Shown here one piece after another: positions 17,401-25,252 of a stretch of DNA of 64,000 bases. The notes below the pieces were generated by a model. That model had not been told where the DNA came from, ran no database searches, and worked only from the letters and a program-made list of their open reading frames with translations. Positions within the stretch are counted from its first letter, which is position 1. Every line of letters begins with the position of its first letter. A program made the position numbers and the translations under genes. Source of the stretch: Euryarchaeota archaeon UBA88 (lineage in GTDB: Archaea; Thermoplasmatota; Poseidoniia; Poseidoniales; Poseidoniaceae); contig DAME01000002.1 in the NCBI GenBank assembly GCA_002499545.1, positions 6,141-70,140 on the forward strand, given 5' to 3'.

Positions 17401-18372
17401 GGCTTCATGGATTCGGTCTTTGCTGGTAGCAATTCGTATCTGCAGTTCACTGATTGCAGCAAGTAGACCATTGGAATCTCCACCCATCAAATCCTCAATT
17501 TGTTTTTGCAATGCACCAATCTGATCTTCTAATTCGAGAAGATCTTTCGAGCCATCTTTCACTTCAAGTTCCAAATCAGTTGCTTCACCACCAATCCGGA
17601 CTTGTTCGTTGACCAGATAGGTTCGTTCGGCTTCTTGGCTCGCCAATTTTGCTTGGGCTGAAAGAATGCGAGCAGTCTGTAATTCTTGGACCAAATCCTG
17701 CACTTTGAGGGCAAGGTTCTTTTCTTTGGTCAAATCTTTAAGACGTGCTTTTTGCTCATCTTCCAGCAAGCCAATCCGCTCAATGAATCCTTCAACCATG
17801 TCGCGTTGGCGGTCGGCCTTTCGAATCTCATCATCGTATGAAGTGACACCTGCAACACCGTCGAGCACTCTTCTGCGTTCTTTCGCAGTCATCTTGGCAA
17901 GCCGCGTTACATCGCCCTGGAGGACAATATTGTAACCATCTGGACGCGCATTTGCCGCCCCAAGAAGGCGATGGAACGTTTTCTGACTGCTTTCCTCACC
18001 GTCAAGTAAGTAGGTAGTCACTGTATTATTGGCCTTGGTAAGGCGGACCGAGCGCGTCATTCGAACTTCGTCTTGGTCAAGAGGAAGACGGCGGCGCCCG
18101 CTTGCCAGTAAGGGGTTCGCAAACACCAACGTCACTTGGCATGAACGCGCTGGTTTGGAATTTTTCCCGCCGTTGAAGATCAGGTCTTTCGCATTCTGAG
18201 CACGAATCACCTTGTTACTACGTGGTCCTAATACAAATTGAATAGCGTCGCCACAGTTTGACTTCCCCGAACCATTGGGTCCTGTGATGGCGGTGAAACC
18301 ACGGTCGAGAGGAACCATTACCGCACCCTTGAATGATTTGAAATCAGATACTTCAAGTGCTTTGAGATACAT
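14461..18372 (-). CDS. smc: chromosome segregation protein SMC
   Basis: ATPase of the condensin-like complex that organises and separates chromosomes. At 1303 residues it is longer than most prokaryotic SMC proteins. The N-terminal head has Walker A GPNGSGKSNCGDAIQF near residue 33. Two long coiled coils flank a hinge near residues 520-650 (RGIIGTVAELC, IGGGMTSVVVE, RATFLPL, GGVRLVTLRGDV). The C-terminal head has the ABC signature HQLSGGEQSMAAL and Walker B YYFDEVDQNLD. After the head the protein continues for about 125 acidic residues with no coiled-coil pattern. The switch segment reads MVTLRKVSLRLADHHIGI, with Leu in place of the His of typical prokaryotic ITHR. First gene of smc-scpA-scpB. 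Confidence 0.95.
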   Translation of the reverse strand: MYLKALEVSDFKSFKGAVMVPLDRGFTAITGPNGSGKSNCGDAIQFVLGPRSNKVIRAQNAKDLIFNGGKNSKPARSCQVTLVFANPLLASGRRRLPLDQDEVRMTRSVRLTKANNTVTTYLLDGEESSQKTFHRLLGAANARPDGYNIVLQGDVTRLAKMTAKERRRVLDGVAGVTSYDDEIRKADRQRDMVEGFIERIGLLEDEQKARLKDLTKEKNLALKVQDLVQELQTARILSAQAKLASQEAERTYLVNEQVRIGGEATDLELEVKDGSKDLLELEDQIGALQKQIEDLMGGDSNGLLAAISELQIRIATSKDRIHEAEEKDVEDEEERVGLDESLISAQAALADFEQSLVNARTDLTAAETELAEAKKEEDEVRTLLESSGTANAELSRALAQSITKVEDAIEELNTAQAEVNRVATQAEMLSEQLGTTQEAAESARLALGELELEGEEIGATSPDQDRKKLAEQLHAAQRSEAKLVEESEVVETRLRETERKLNIAKAEMENRTGAKGMAGGAAAILSARDRGELRGIIGTVAELCSPRDSSHTDALATAIGGGMTSVVVESDEVAANAIRWLAEHKAGRATFLPLNKLSHSRAAGKALIVSSKSGVVGFAYDLLDYDPRIDTAVRFVLRNTLIVDSMSTARANMGGVRLVTLRGDVTEAGGAMVGGSKRKMKVAFGGNIQGASEVETLSSDVERFRLMADTVNGALRDARRQQTELRNKINALSDSDHAVRYQEWKAELKQAKANHVAALGEVAIQEKRLGELEIEGAEKLRDLDNAQNLLAAANESRSTAQIALEDASPAHLKDRLHATEVKRVEAEGLKAQAQAALNTDASHQTLLESRVTEVSTRIELLKANAIGRSDRIDSLQARIATDSIDLEAKEAERSQYLEENQGLEDERLKLIEERTSLNVNLQQKATDARSRRTMIVELGRTLALKDDAVRETMSEMTENGIHPAPEGTVLPSLGDAERNERSLQRKLDGHGPVNMLAIEQFAACEARLADMKDDFKTLQSRRKHLIDVTEKLEQQRKERLLKVLEKVNENFKVAYKSLSDGGRGELFLENKDEPFKGGLELWAQPRGKSAKVTRHQLSGGEQSMAALALIFAIQDYDPSPFYYFDEVDQNLDGYNAERIALMCRERSKRAQFIMVTLRKVSLRLADHHIGITHGGDGCSRRIVDFDRDKAIALGQQALEEAEKDNSKNHSRIEEATAASHEMPEVPEPLPTPSSLGGLLNHMKAEEVESPDVESGFAGLSDRTTDLTEDIEEWAEVAQAIQAIESEEESAQTVQEAEVEEENL

Positions 18373-18487
18373 CCCTATTCCCCATAATCGAAAAAGTTCA
18401 TTTCGACCTTATTCGCGACACCCATCTCCTACAGGTCTTAAACAATGCGTGGAAAACTCACTCAGTGCATTGATTTTAGCGGTGTCC

Positions 18488-18505
18488 AAAAAAAGCCAAG
18501 AGGCT
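18488..18505 (-). terminator. intrinsic-type terminator after the zinc-motif membrane protein
   Basis: On the reverse strand AGCC-TCTT-GGCT forms a short stem-loop followed directly by a run of seven T. It lies 46 bases after the stop of the gene at 18551-19333 and before smc. The stem is only four pairs, so the T run carries most of the signal. Confidence 0.45.
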
Positions 18506-18550
18506 CAAATAGAGACATAACTCTGTAGATTCCAATCGAACCGAATCGCT

Positions 18551-19333
18551 TCACAGCGTACCGGTTTGGTTGCATTTATTACATCCAGCGCCTCGACAAT
18601 ACGGGCACGTTGCAAGAACTTTGATTCCTTTGGTATTCGTTCGTTGCATGTGAAGCATGGAATCTTTGTTTAAGATACGTGAACGGGTGATGCGAGATGA
18701 ACTACCTGAACGTGCACCTAGCCTCATACCGACTGACCCAAATGTCTTGCGAAATTCTGCAGCAACGTCTCTACGAGAGTGCAGACGGTCATGTGTCTGT
18801 TCCACGGCTTCTGCTTCCCAGTATCGAGGACCTGCCATCAGAAAAGCACCAATTCCTGCAATGATTGCTTGAACTAACAGCGGATGTACCGAGAACGGTA
18901 TCAAATCTGCAATTCCGTTCGAATTCGCAGACTTTGGCAAGAAATTTAGCCTGTCAAGAATGGCGATACTGAAAAGAACAGCCCCCGCAGCGAAGTAAAA
19001 ATTGTACTTCTTTTGACTTCGAAGTCCGGTGTTCGTGAATCGAACTCTCCCGTAAAGAAGCACGAATAATCCGAGAAACACAAACAAAATATCGACTGGG
19101 GCCCACTGACCAACAGCGCCGAGGCACATCGAAGTGTTTCCTGCAGCAAGTTCGGCCTCGATGTCTGAGATTCGACAGAGTTGTGGCTGCAACATTCGCA
19201 TGACGTCGAGTTTTGTACCCTCTGCCCCAACAATAACCCTTGAAGCGACGAGCCCCATTCCCGTGTTGAGAACAGAAAAACCAATCAAGCAAATTCCGAA
19301 GACGATCCCAATCATCTCCCGCAGACTCGCCAT
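18551..19333 (-). CDS. four-helix membrane protein with C-terminal cysteine (zinc) motif
   Basis: Integral membrane protein of 260 residues with four predicted helices: near residues 6-28 (MIGIVFGICLIGFSV), 77-98 (VDILFVFLGLFVLLYG), 110-128 (FYFAAGAVLFSIAIL) and 143-165 (LLVQAIIAGIGAFLMAG). The cytoplasmic tail ends with CPYCRGAGCNKCNQTG, a DnaJ-like pair of CxxC knuckles that probably binds one zinc. A loop between helices 1 and 2 has two cysteines (CRISDIEAELAAGNTSMC) that may form an outer disulfide. Family and function are not recognised. It is divergent from nadB and followed by a probable terminator. Confidence 0.7.
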   Translation of the reverse strand: MASLREMIGIVFGICLIGFSVLNTGMGLVASRVIVGAEGTKLDVMRMLQPQLCRISDIEAELAAGNTSMCLGAVGQWAPVDILFVFLGLFVLLYGRVRFTNTGLRSQKKYNFYFAAGAVLFSIAILDRLNFLPKSANSNGIADLIPFSVHPLLVQAIIAGIGAFLMAGPRYWEAEAVEQTHDRLHSRRDVAAEFRKTFGSVGMRLGARSGSSSRITRSRILNKDSMLHMQRTNTKGIKVLATCPYCRGAGCNKCNQTGTL

Positions 19334-19426
19334 ACTCTACGCATGAATGCTCCGGACATAGCGGTTTCGCTTGCCGATGAGGTGAAATGGGACGGCTTGT
19401 ACCCTTTGCCAAGAGAGGATGCCAGC

Positions 19427-21058
19427 ATGGTGCGCGTTTCGATTATCGGCAGTGGTATTGCGGGTCTTTTCGCCGCACTACGCCTTGCTGACGCCGGTCA
19501 TGAAGTAACGGTCATCACCAAACAACGTCCGATTGATTCATCGACAAATTGGGCCCAAGGTGGAATCGCTGCAATTCTCGACAAGACTGACGGAACCGGC
19601 GTCGATGCTCACATACACGATACACTGCTCTGCGGTGACGGGTTGTGTGATGAAACCATTGTGCGTAAGGTGATTGAAGAGTCGGGGGACAGGATCCACG
19701 ACCTGCTCAGCATTGGTGTCCGCTTTGAGACCACTGTAGAAGGAGCGTTTCATTTTGTTAAAGAAGGCGGCCATTCAGAGCGCAGGATACTGCACGCAAA
19801 GGACGCCACTGGAAAAGAAATTGAGCGTGCTCTGAGCGAAGCAGCATCCGCCCACCCGCTAATTATACTGAAACCAAATACGCTGGCCATCGACCTCATT
19901 CAGCGCCAGCACAAGAATCCAGAAATGGGCATCGCTGGTTCTTGGTGCCTTGACCAAGAACGTGGAACCGTCTTCACGCAACCCGCCGACGTACTGCTGC
20001 TTGCCACTGGTGGTGTTGGCCAGTTATGGTCGCAAACCACCAACCCGAGTGTTGCAACTGGTGACGGCTTAGCGATGGCCTTCAGAGCTGGTGCTGCTGT
20101 CAAAGACATGGCGTTTATCCAATTCCACCCAACCGCACTGGCCAGACCGAATGATCGCCCATTTTTGATCACTGAAGCCATGCGAGGTGAAGGAGGAGTC
20201 ATCCTCGACAGAGAAGGACTTGAACGATGGAACGAAGCCAACAGAAACCTTACGCAGAATGATGAGCCAGTGTCTCCTGAAAAGTTTTCATTCACACTCA
20301 ACCATTCACCACTCGGTTCGATGGCGACCAGAGATATCGTAGCAAGAGCCATCGACCAACGACTCAAAGAAACCGGTGAAAAGAACGTCTTCTTAGTGAC
20401 TTCACACCTCGACCAGCAGCGGCTTTCAGAACAATTCCCGAACATCCAATCTCGCTTAGATAGACACGGATTGAAACTCGGAAGAGACCCTCTCCCAGTA
20501 TCCCCTGCTGCTCACTATATCGTTGGAGGATTGGCAGTCGACGAGTTTGGCCGTCCTCATTGCCGAGAATCAGGCGCTACCATCCCTGGCTTATACGCCA
20601 TTGGCGAAGTAGCGTGTACGGGTATGCACGGTGCGAATCGTCTCGCCTCCAACAGCCTTCTTGAAGCGGTTGTTTACGCTTCAAATGCCGCCACCCACAT
20701 CATTGAATCCAATCTGATGGCGACCGAGATAGCCTTGCCGGATTGGCGTGCGGACGGTTTGAAATCGTTACGAGAACACGCCCCAGTGATTAACGACCGA
20801 GATTCGTTGAGAAAAACCATGTCCAATGAAGTTGGAATTGTACGTCGTTTCAGTCGATTGAATCGAGCTGCACGTCGATTGGAACTGCTGGCGAAGGAAA
20901 TCGACCTCATTTGGCGCAATGCCTTACCGTCCAGAGAAATCGTCGAATTACGAAATTTAATTCTTGTAGGGACGCTGGTGGCGAACGATGCTATTCAACG
21001 CCAAGAGAACAGGGGGCTACACTACAACAAGGACCTTATTCAAAATGTAAAGCAGTGA
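19427..21058 (+). CDS. nadB: L-aspartate oxidase
   Basis: FAD enzyme that oxidises L-aspartate to iminoaspartate for NAD synthesis. Visible are the N-terminal FAD motif IGSGIAGLFAALRLADAGHEV, the family block SSTNWAQGGIAA, the substrate-binding HSERRILHAKDATGKEIE, FIQFHPTALA, LITEAMRGEGGVI, AAHYIVGGLAVDE and GEVACTGMHGANRLASNSLLEA, and the C-terminal helical domain. The ATG at 19427 is preferred: AGAGG lies eight bases upstream and the FAD motif then begins at residue 5, as is usual. An ATG at 19343 would add 28 residues and leave only nine bases to the divergent gene. nadA and nadC, its expected partners, are not in the window. The 3' end overlaps the convergent reductase gene by 23 bases. 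Confidence 0.93.
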   Translation: MVRVSIIGSGIAGLFAALRLADAGHEVTVITKQRPIDSSTNWAQGGIAAILDKTDGTGVDAHIHDTLLCGDGLCDETIVRKVIEESGDRIHDLLSIGVRFETTVEGAFHFVKEGGHSERRILHAKDATGKEIERALSEAASAHPLIILKPNTLAIDLIQRQHKNPEMGIAGSWCLDQERGTVFTQPADVLLLATGGVGQLWSQTTNPSVATGDGLAMAFRAGAAVKDMAFIQFHPTALARPNDRPFLITEAMRGEGGVILDREGLERWNEANRNLTQNDEPVSPEKFSFTLNHSPLGSMATRDIVARAIDQRLKETGEKNVFLVTSHLDQQRLSEQFPNIQSRLDRHGLKLGRDPLPVSPAAHYIVGGLAVDEFGRPHCRESGATIPGLYAIGEVACTGMHGANRLASNSLLEAVVYASNAATHIIESNLMATEIALPDWRADGLKSLREHAPVINDRDSLRKTMSNEVGIVRRFSRLNRAARRLELLAKEIDLIWRNALPSREIVELRNLILVGTLVANDAIQRQENRGLHYNKDLIQNVKQ

Positions 21059-21971
21059 TCATCGAACTCAGCATCTGATTCAACGGTGTCGCTACACCTG
21101 CCCGTTCTCCGCGCTCAACAATGGCTTGATTGAGCACTGAAATCTCCGTTGTTCGCCCAGAACGAATGTCTTGCAGCATACTGCAAATGTTTCCTGATGT
21201 AGCTATGAGAACTTCACGAAGTTGGGCTTCAAGTTCAGCATCATCTGGCAGAGATACGCCCTCAATTCGGGCTACGGAAGCACCTTCGAGCATTGTCGAA
21301 TACGCTGCAGAAAACAAGTTTTGGCTCAGCAAAGAACCGTTTTCAACCCCTGCTAAAGATGCGATTGGGTTGATGGAAATGTTGAGCAAGACCTTTCTCC
21401 AAACTGCAGAAAGACCGTCTGAAGTCCACGCTGGGTTCAATCCTGCGCTTTTGAGCACCTCAAGAAAAGGCAACGCTTCAACTTCACCTGGTCCACCAGG
21501 TAGTGAGCCGACTACGGTATGTCCAACGCCTGCCCAATGAATCACGCCAGGTTGAGGCCTCCAAGCACCGTGAGTCGTCGTTGCTGCGAACACACGATGC
21601 GGTCCAAGAACCTCTACGCAGCGTTCAGCATGACCCAAACCGTTGCTGAGACAGAGGGCGAAGCCTCCCGGAGCAAGAAGGGATCGAGCGTGTAGGGCGA
21701 GTTGCTCGGTGTGGTCTGCTTTACCAGTGATAACCACAATATCGAGGGCATTGTGCAAAAGATTCGGTAAACCAACCTCATCAAGGGAAAAGAAAACCCG
21801 CTCATTTGAGACGTGCATCGAAGTTTCTCCTTCGATGGTCAAACCCTGTGATGCCATGACTGCTCCGTGTTGTCCTCGTGCATGAACGAGTAATTCTACA
21901 CCTTCAACTTTTGATAGGAGAGCCGCATACAAGGAGCCAATCGAACCGGCTCCTACAATGGCAATACGCAT
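21036..21971 (-). CDS. panE: 2-dehydropantoate 2-reductase family protein
   Basis: NADPH-dependent reductase of ketopantoate to pantoate, needed for coenzyme A synthesis. The Rossmann motif IVGAGSIGSLYAALL starts at residue 4; the family's middle block reads LCLSNGLGHAERCVEVLG, ATTTHGAW, GVIHWAGVGHTVVG, and the helical domain contains VWRKVLLNISINPIASLAGVENG (with the catalytic Lys and Asn), then SGNICSMLQDIRSGRTTEISVLNQAIV. At 311 residues the length is normal. Some archaeal members act on other 2-keto substrates, so pantoate synthesis is probable rather than certain. GAGGTGA precedes the ATG, and the gene lies ten bases after the pseudo-protease gene on the same strand. Confidence 0.87.
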   Translation of the reverse strand: MRIAIVGAGSIGSLYAALLSKVEGVELLVHARGQHGAVMASQGLTIEGETSMHVSNERVFFSLDEVGLPNLLHNALDIVVITGKADHTEQLALHARSLLAPGGFALCLSNGLGHAERCVEVLGPHRVFAATTTHGAWRPQPGVIHWAGVGHTVVGSLPGGPGEVEALPFLEVLKSAGLNPAWTSDGLSAVWRKVLLNISINPIASLAGVENGSLLSQNLFSAAYSTMLEGASVARIEGVSLPDDAELEAQLREVLIATSGNICSMLQDIRSGRTTEISVLNQAIVERGERAGVATPLNQMLSSMITALHFE

Positions 21972-21980
21972 TCAATCACC

Positions 21981-24533
21981 TCAAACATAACTCGCAAGAT
22001 GAATCACAAGCGTTCCGTCCTGATGCTCGAACCAAAGTGTGGAATACGTGCTTGAGGAAGGAGTGAATTCAAAGGTATTCCAGCCAGTTTGAAGCGAGTT
22101 TGGAGAAGCGACGATAGACCACTGTTCAAGTCCGTTTCCAACAAAATTCAGTTGCACGGGTATGGAGGCGTTGTCTGAATTATAGAATTCGAATTGCGCA
22201 CCCTGTTCATGAAGCAAGACGCCGTCGTACGCAGCCATCCATTGGTTTGACCACAGTCTGTGCGAAGTATTGTATCGATTAAAGACCAACTCGGGACCTC
22301 GCTCAACAACGAACTCAAATTCGGGTAGAGGGGATAAATTTTCTGAACAAACCTTCAATTCATCGTCATCTGACATCTGAATATGCCACGAATTATTGAT
22401 GTTGGTTACGGCAGGTATCTTGTAGATATTGCGAACGTCAAGATCCCAAACCCATTGCCCCACAGATGAGGTAGGTGGAATACCTAAGGTAGAATCAAGC
22501 GGGCATGCATCTTCAAGGGTTGAAAGAATACCTCCAGATTCAAGTTTGAAGCCCCATCCCAGCTTTGCATCTGCGGTAATGTTCCATCCACGTTCAGGCA
22601 CCACTGCCACGAGGGGAATTTCAGGTTGTCCGGCATCGAACGAGACGTTGTTGAGCGTGATGGTGTTCAATTCAGAAGAGCGAAGCAAGACGGGGTCAAG
22701 GCCGCGCAAGCAAATCCTTGAAGGAGATTCCTCGTATGATGCATTTAATCCGCTGAAGCCTTCAATCCAATACAACCGAGATTGCAGATCCTGAACGGCT
22801 ACTGCTTGCGGGAAGGACACATTCAGAGAGGAAGCTGATTTAGCTTGCACCTTCATGCAGCGTTTCATTTCACCTTCATCAACTTGTAATACCCAAGGTG
22901 AAGCAGGATACAGATCCAGTTCAGGTCGGACTGAAATCAAATGCGTGAGGTACTCACCGTGGTCGTGAGTTAGCAACGAGAAGTTTGCCATCATCGGAGA
23001 GACTTGATTCATGGTCCAAGTCATGTTCAGGTACACCGAGGTTTGCGTTCGGGGTGGAAGTGTGCTTCCACATCCAAATCCATTGATACCTAACTGGTCT
23101 TCATCATCGCAGTCCCATATCAAGGACCAACCACTCAGGTCGTCATCGTATTGATCAAAATCAGCGGCCCAATCACGGTTAATCGAGGAAGGGTTGGTGA
23201 CCAGAAGGGTGACTTGTGCATTCCATACCCCATCCACCAGTTCCGCCGTAACATTGTGATTCACATCGTAGAATACTCTCGCATCCCAGTCTTCATCAAT
23301 TTCAAAAGGAACCTGACTTGGAAGAGCGAAAAGCACCGCTATGAGCATCACAAGTCCGATGTTTTTGATTGACTGGAGATCCAAGCCCTTTGATTCATTG
23401 AGAATAATTGGCGTACGGCGGTCGGTTCCAAAGAACAGAAGCAGTGGGAGGATGAGGGCGAGAATGAACAGCCAAATGGTGAAGCCATTGAACGCATCAA
23501 ACATCCACGCAAAGGCGAGAATAATGAGGAACAGAAATATTTGGTTTGAACCGCTTCGGGCTTCGGATGGTCCGGTACGGGCGACCATGATTCTACCACC
23601 TGGGAAGGTTGGAATTGGGAGAAGTGAAATCCAACCAAAGAAAGTGAGCAGTGCGCCTGCTTTAGCGAACGGGTGCGCCCAAGTGAGTCGAGTGATGTAT
23701 TCATTCATTTGCCACTGGCCGAGAACCTCGACCAAAAACGGACCTTGAACTACATTTTGTGATGAGGTGACAGCCACGTACTCAGGTGTTAACCAAAGGC
23801 CGATGGCCCACAATGCCATACCCAGCGAAATCAGCGTTGCTGGAACGGTTACAGCAACCCAGCCCAGTACCTTGCGGTCCGACCAAGGACGAGCGTCCAT
23901 TCTGGGTAAAGTCGGTATTAAGAACAGTCCAAAAGGCCAAACGAGACTTGCTTGGGAAAAGAGTCCGATACTCCAGAAGGCGATTGAGGGCTCGGGAAGA
24001 GGCGTGATGTGACCGACGCGATGATTGAAGTGTTTTGCCGTTCTTTTTTGAATGCTTGAAGCGATGAAAAGACACAGCAGGACCGGAAGAGTGTAGCCGA
24101 TTAGTGCGTCTAGGAACCCTGAGGAGGCAAACCAACCTCCACTGGGGCGAGACCCTTTTAGCCAATAGTCACCGGCTAATGTCAAACATAATGCGGAAAA
24201 GAACCACATTAAAATCGTGAAACGCAGCGATGGGAATTGACGCTCGGGTAGTGGGAATATTTGGACAATCCATTCTTCTGCTTGTACCAGTTTTGCCGCC
24301 CATCCCAGTTTGCTCAAGTAAGCATTGGCATTTTCAAGGCAATCATCAATCTCGGTATCGTGCCGAGGCGAAACAATCCAAGTCGGCCAGACGCCACCGC
24401 CTACATTTGCTCCAATGAAAAAATAGCGGTCAAGAACATTGGAAAGAAGTTGATGCTGCTTCCACGGGTCACGATGTGCAGCCATAGGTTCCATTACGGA
24501 ACCAGGCTCGCTTGAATCATCGGAATCACTCAT
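21981..24533 (-). CDS. membrane protein resembling a catalytically dead site-2 protease (M50), with large outer domain
   Basis: 850 residues. The first 100 match the small domain before the membrane core of archaeal M50 proteases (DDCLENANAYLSKLGWAAKLV, WIVQIFPLPE). The membrane part follows the M50 plan: a helix ending LPVLLCLFIA, then KHFNHRVGHITPLPEPSIAF where proteases have the zinc helix and its PLP follow-on, a helix pair, and HPFAKAGALLTFFGWISLLPIPTFPGGRIM where proteases have NLLPxxxLDGG. The catalytic residues are missing: HExxH is SSIQK (residues 159-163) and the DG aspartate is Pro311. After more helices (to about residue 410) comes a beta-rich outer domain of roughly 440 residues with Cys pairs. 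Role unknown; a membrane chaperone or regulator is possible. GAGGAG precedes the start. Homology is by eye. Confidence 0.6.
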   Translation of the reverse strand: MSDSDDSSEPGSVMEPMAAHRDPWKQHQLLSNVLDRYFFIGANVGGGVWPTWIVSPRHDTEIDDCLENANAYLSKLGWAAKLVQAEEWIVQIFPLPERQFPSLRFTILMWFFSALCLTLAGDYWLKGSRPSGGWFASSGFLDALIGYTLPVLLCLFIASSIQKRTAKHFNHRVGHITPLPEPSIAFWSIGLFSQASLVWPFGLFLIPTLPRMDARPWSDRKVLGWVAVTVPATLISLGMALWAIGLWLTPEYVAVTSSQNVVQGPFLVEVLGQWQMNEYITRLTWAHPFAKAGALLTFFGWISLLPIPTFPGGRIMVARTGPSEARSGSNQIFLFLIILAFAWMFDAFNGFTIWLFILALILPLLLFFGTDRRTPIILNESKGLDLQSIKNIGLVMLIAVLFALPSQVPFEIDEDWDARVFYDVNHNVTAELVDGVWNAQVTLLVTNPSSINRDWAADFDQYDDDLSGWSLIWDCDDEDQLGINGFGCGSTLPPRTQTSVYLNMTWTMNQVSPMMANFSLLTHDHGEYLTHLISVRPELDLYPASPWVLQVDEGEMKRCMKVQAKSASSLNVSFPQAVAVQDLQSRLYWIEGFSGLNASYEESPSRICLRGLDPVLLRSSELNTITLNNVSFDAGQPEIPLVAVVPERGWNITADAKLGWGFKLESGGILSTLEDACPLDSTLGIPPTSSVGQWVWDLDVRNIYKIPAVTNINNSWHIQMSDDDELKVCSENLSPLPEFEFVVERGPELVFNRYNTSHRLWSNQWMAAYDGVLLHEQGAQFEFYNSDNASIPVQLNFVGNGLEQWSIVASPNSLQTGWNTFEFTPSSSTYSTLWFEHQDGTLVIHLASYV

Positions 24534-24612
24534 CGTAGCATCTCCTCAAACCTTTGGGGTTCTGCTTCCCCCTTGAATGAATCCCTCATACCTTTCAAAG
24601 GCGTGGATAGAA

Positions 24613-25230
24613 TCACTTGTTCTTGAATCGCTTCAAACGGAATGTTTCCTCACGTTCCATCTCTTCAAGTCGAAGTTGAATGAACACGCGTGCTTCTTCA
24701 AGTTCAGGAATGACCTTGAACTCCAAAGCGTTAACACGGCGCTTGGTTGCTTCAATCTCTTGAAGGAGTCGCTTGAGCGTTGCTTCCATTTCAGATGCTT
24801 TGACAATCTTTTCAATCAAATTGCCAAATGACTCGCCAGCTTCATCGATGTAAGGAGATGAGCCAATGTAACCAACACCGCGTTCACGGAACGTTGACTT
24901 GAGATTGGTACCGCTCACGCTTGGGACCACGACACCCATGATGTTGCGTCGTTCGACTTCAACCTCAGGATGTCCAGAATTGGCAATGGCTGCAGCACGA
25001 ACAGCAAGACCGCCTTCAATGGCGTTTGCAAGATCGATTCGTTGCTTTGCCAATCGGTAGGCATCGGTCAAGTCCCGCTTTGCTTCAATCATTGCTGAAA
25101 GGAGGGTGCGGAATTCGTGGAACAGTCCGTCACGCTTCATCTTAAGCAGTTTGTAACCGTTTTTGGTTTGCTTAATTCGCCCTTTGAGTTTGATTAACTC
25201 ACTTCGGGTCGGTTTGATGTCGAGTGCCAT
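24613..25230 (-). CDS. atpD: A-type ATP synthase subunit D (central stalk)
   Basis: Central rotor stalk of the membrane ATP synthase, a long antiparallel helical hairpin that turns inside the A3B3 head. The 205-residue length and the opening KPTRSELIKLKGRIKQTKNGYKLLKMKRDGLFHEF are typical; the C-terminal helix carries EATKRRVNALEFKVIPELEEARVFIQLRLEEMEREE. The ATG at 25230 is fixed by a clear AAGGAG site upstream and by the family N-terminus; the frame continues 60 codons upstream into atpB without similarity. Last gene of the A-ATPase operon. Confidence 0.96.
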   Translation of the reverse strand: MALDIKPTRSELIKLKGRIKQTKNGYKLLKMKRDGLFHEFRTLLSAMIEAKRDLTDAYRLAKQRIDLANAIEGGLAVRAAAIANSGHPEVEVERRNIMGVVVPSVSGTNLKSTFRERGVGYIGSSPYIDEAGESFGNLIEKIVKASEMEATLKRLLQEIEATKRRVNALEFKVIPELEEARVFIQLRLEEMEREETFRLKRFKNK

Positions 25231-25252
25231 ATGCTTCAGCTCCTTTAGGTGT

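Noticed and set aside
21981..24533. Call as an active M50 site-2 protease
   Set aside because: Both the HExxH zinc helix and the DG aspartate are replaced, so activity by the known mechanism is not supported.
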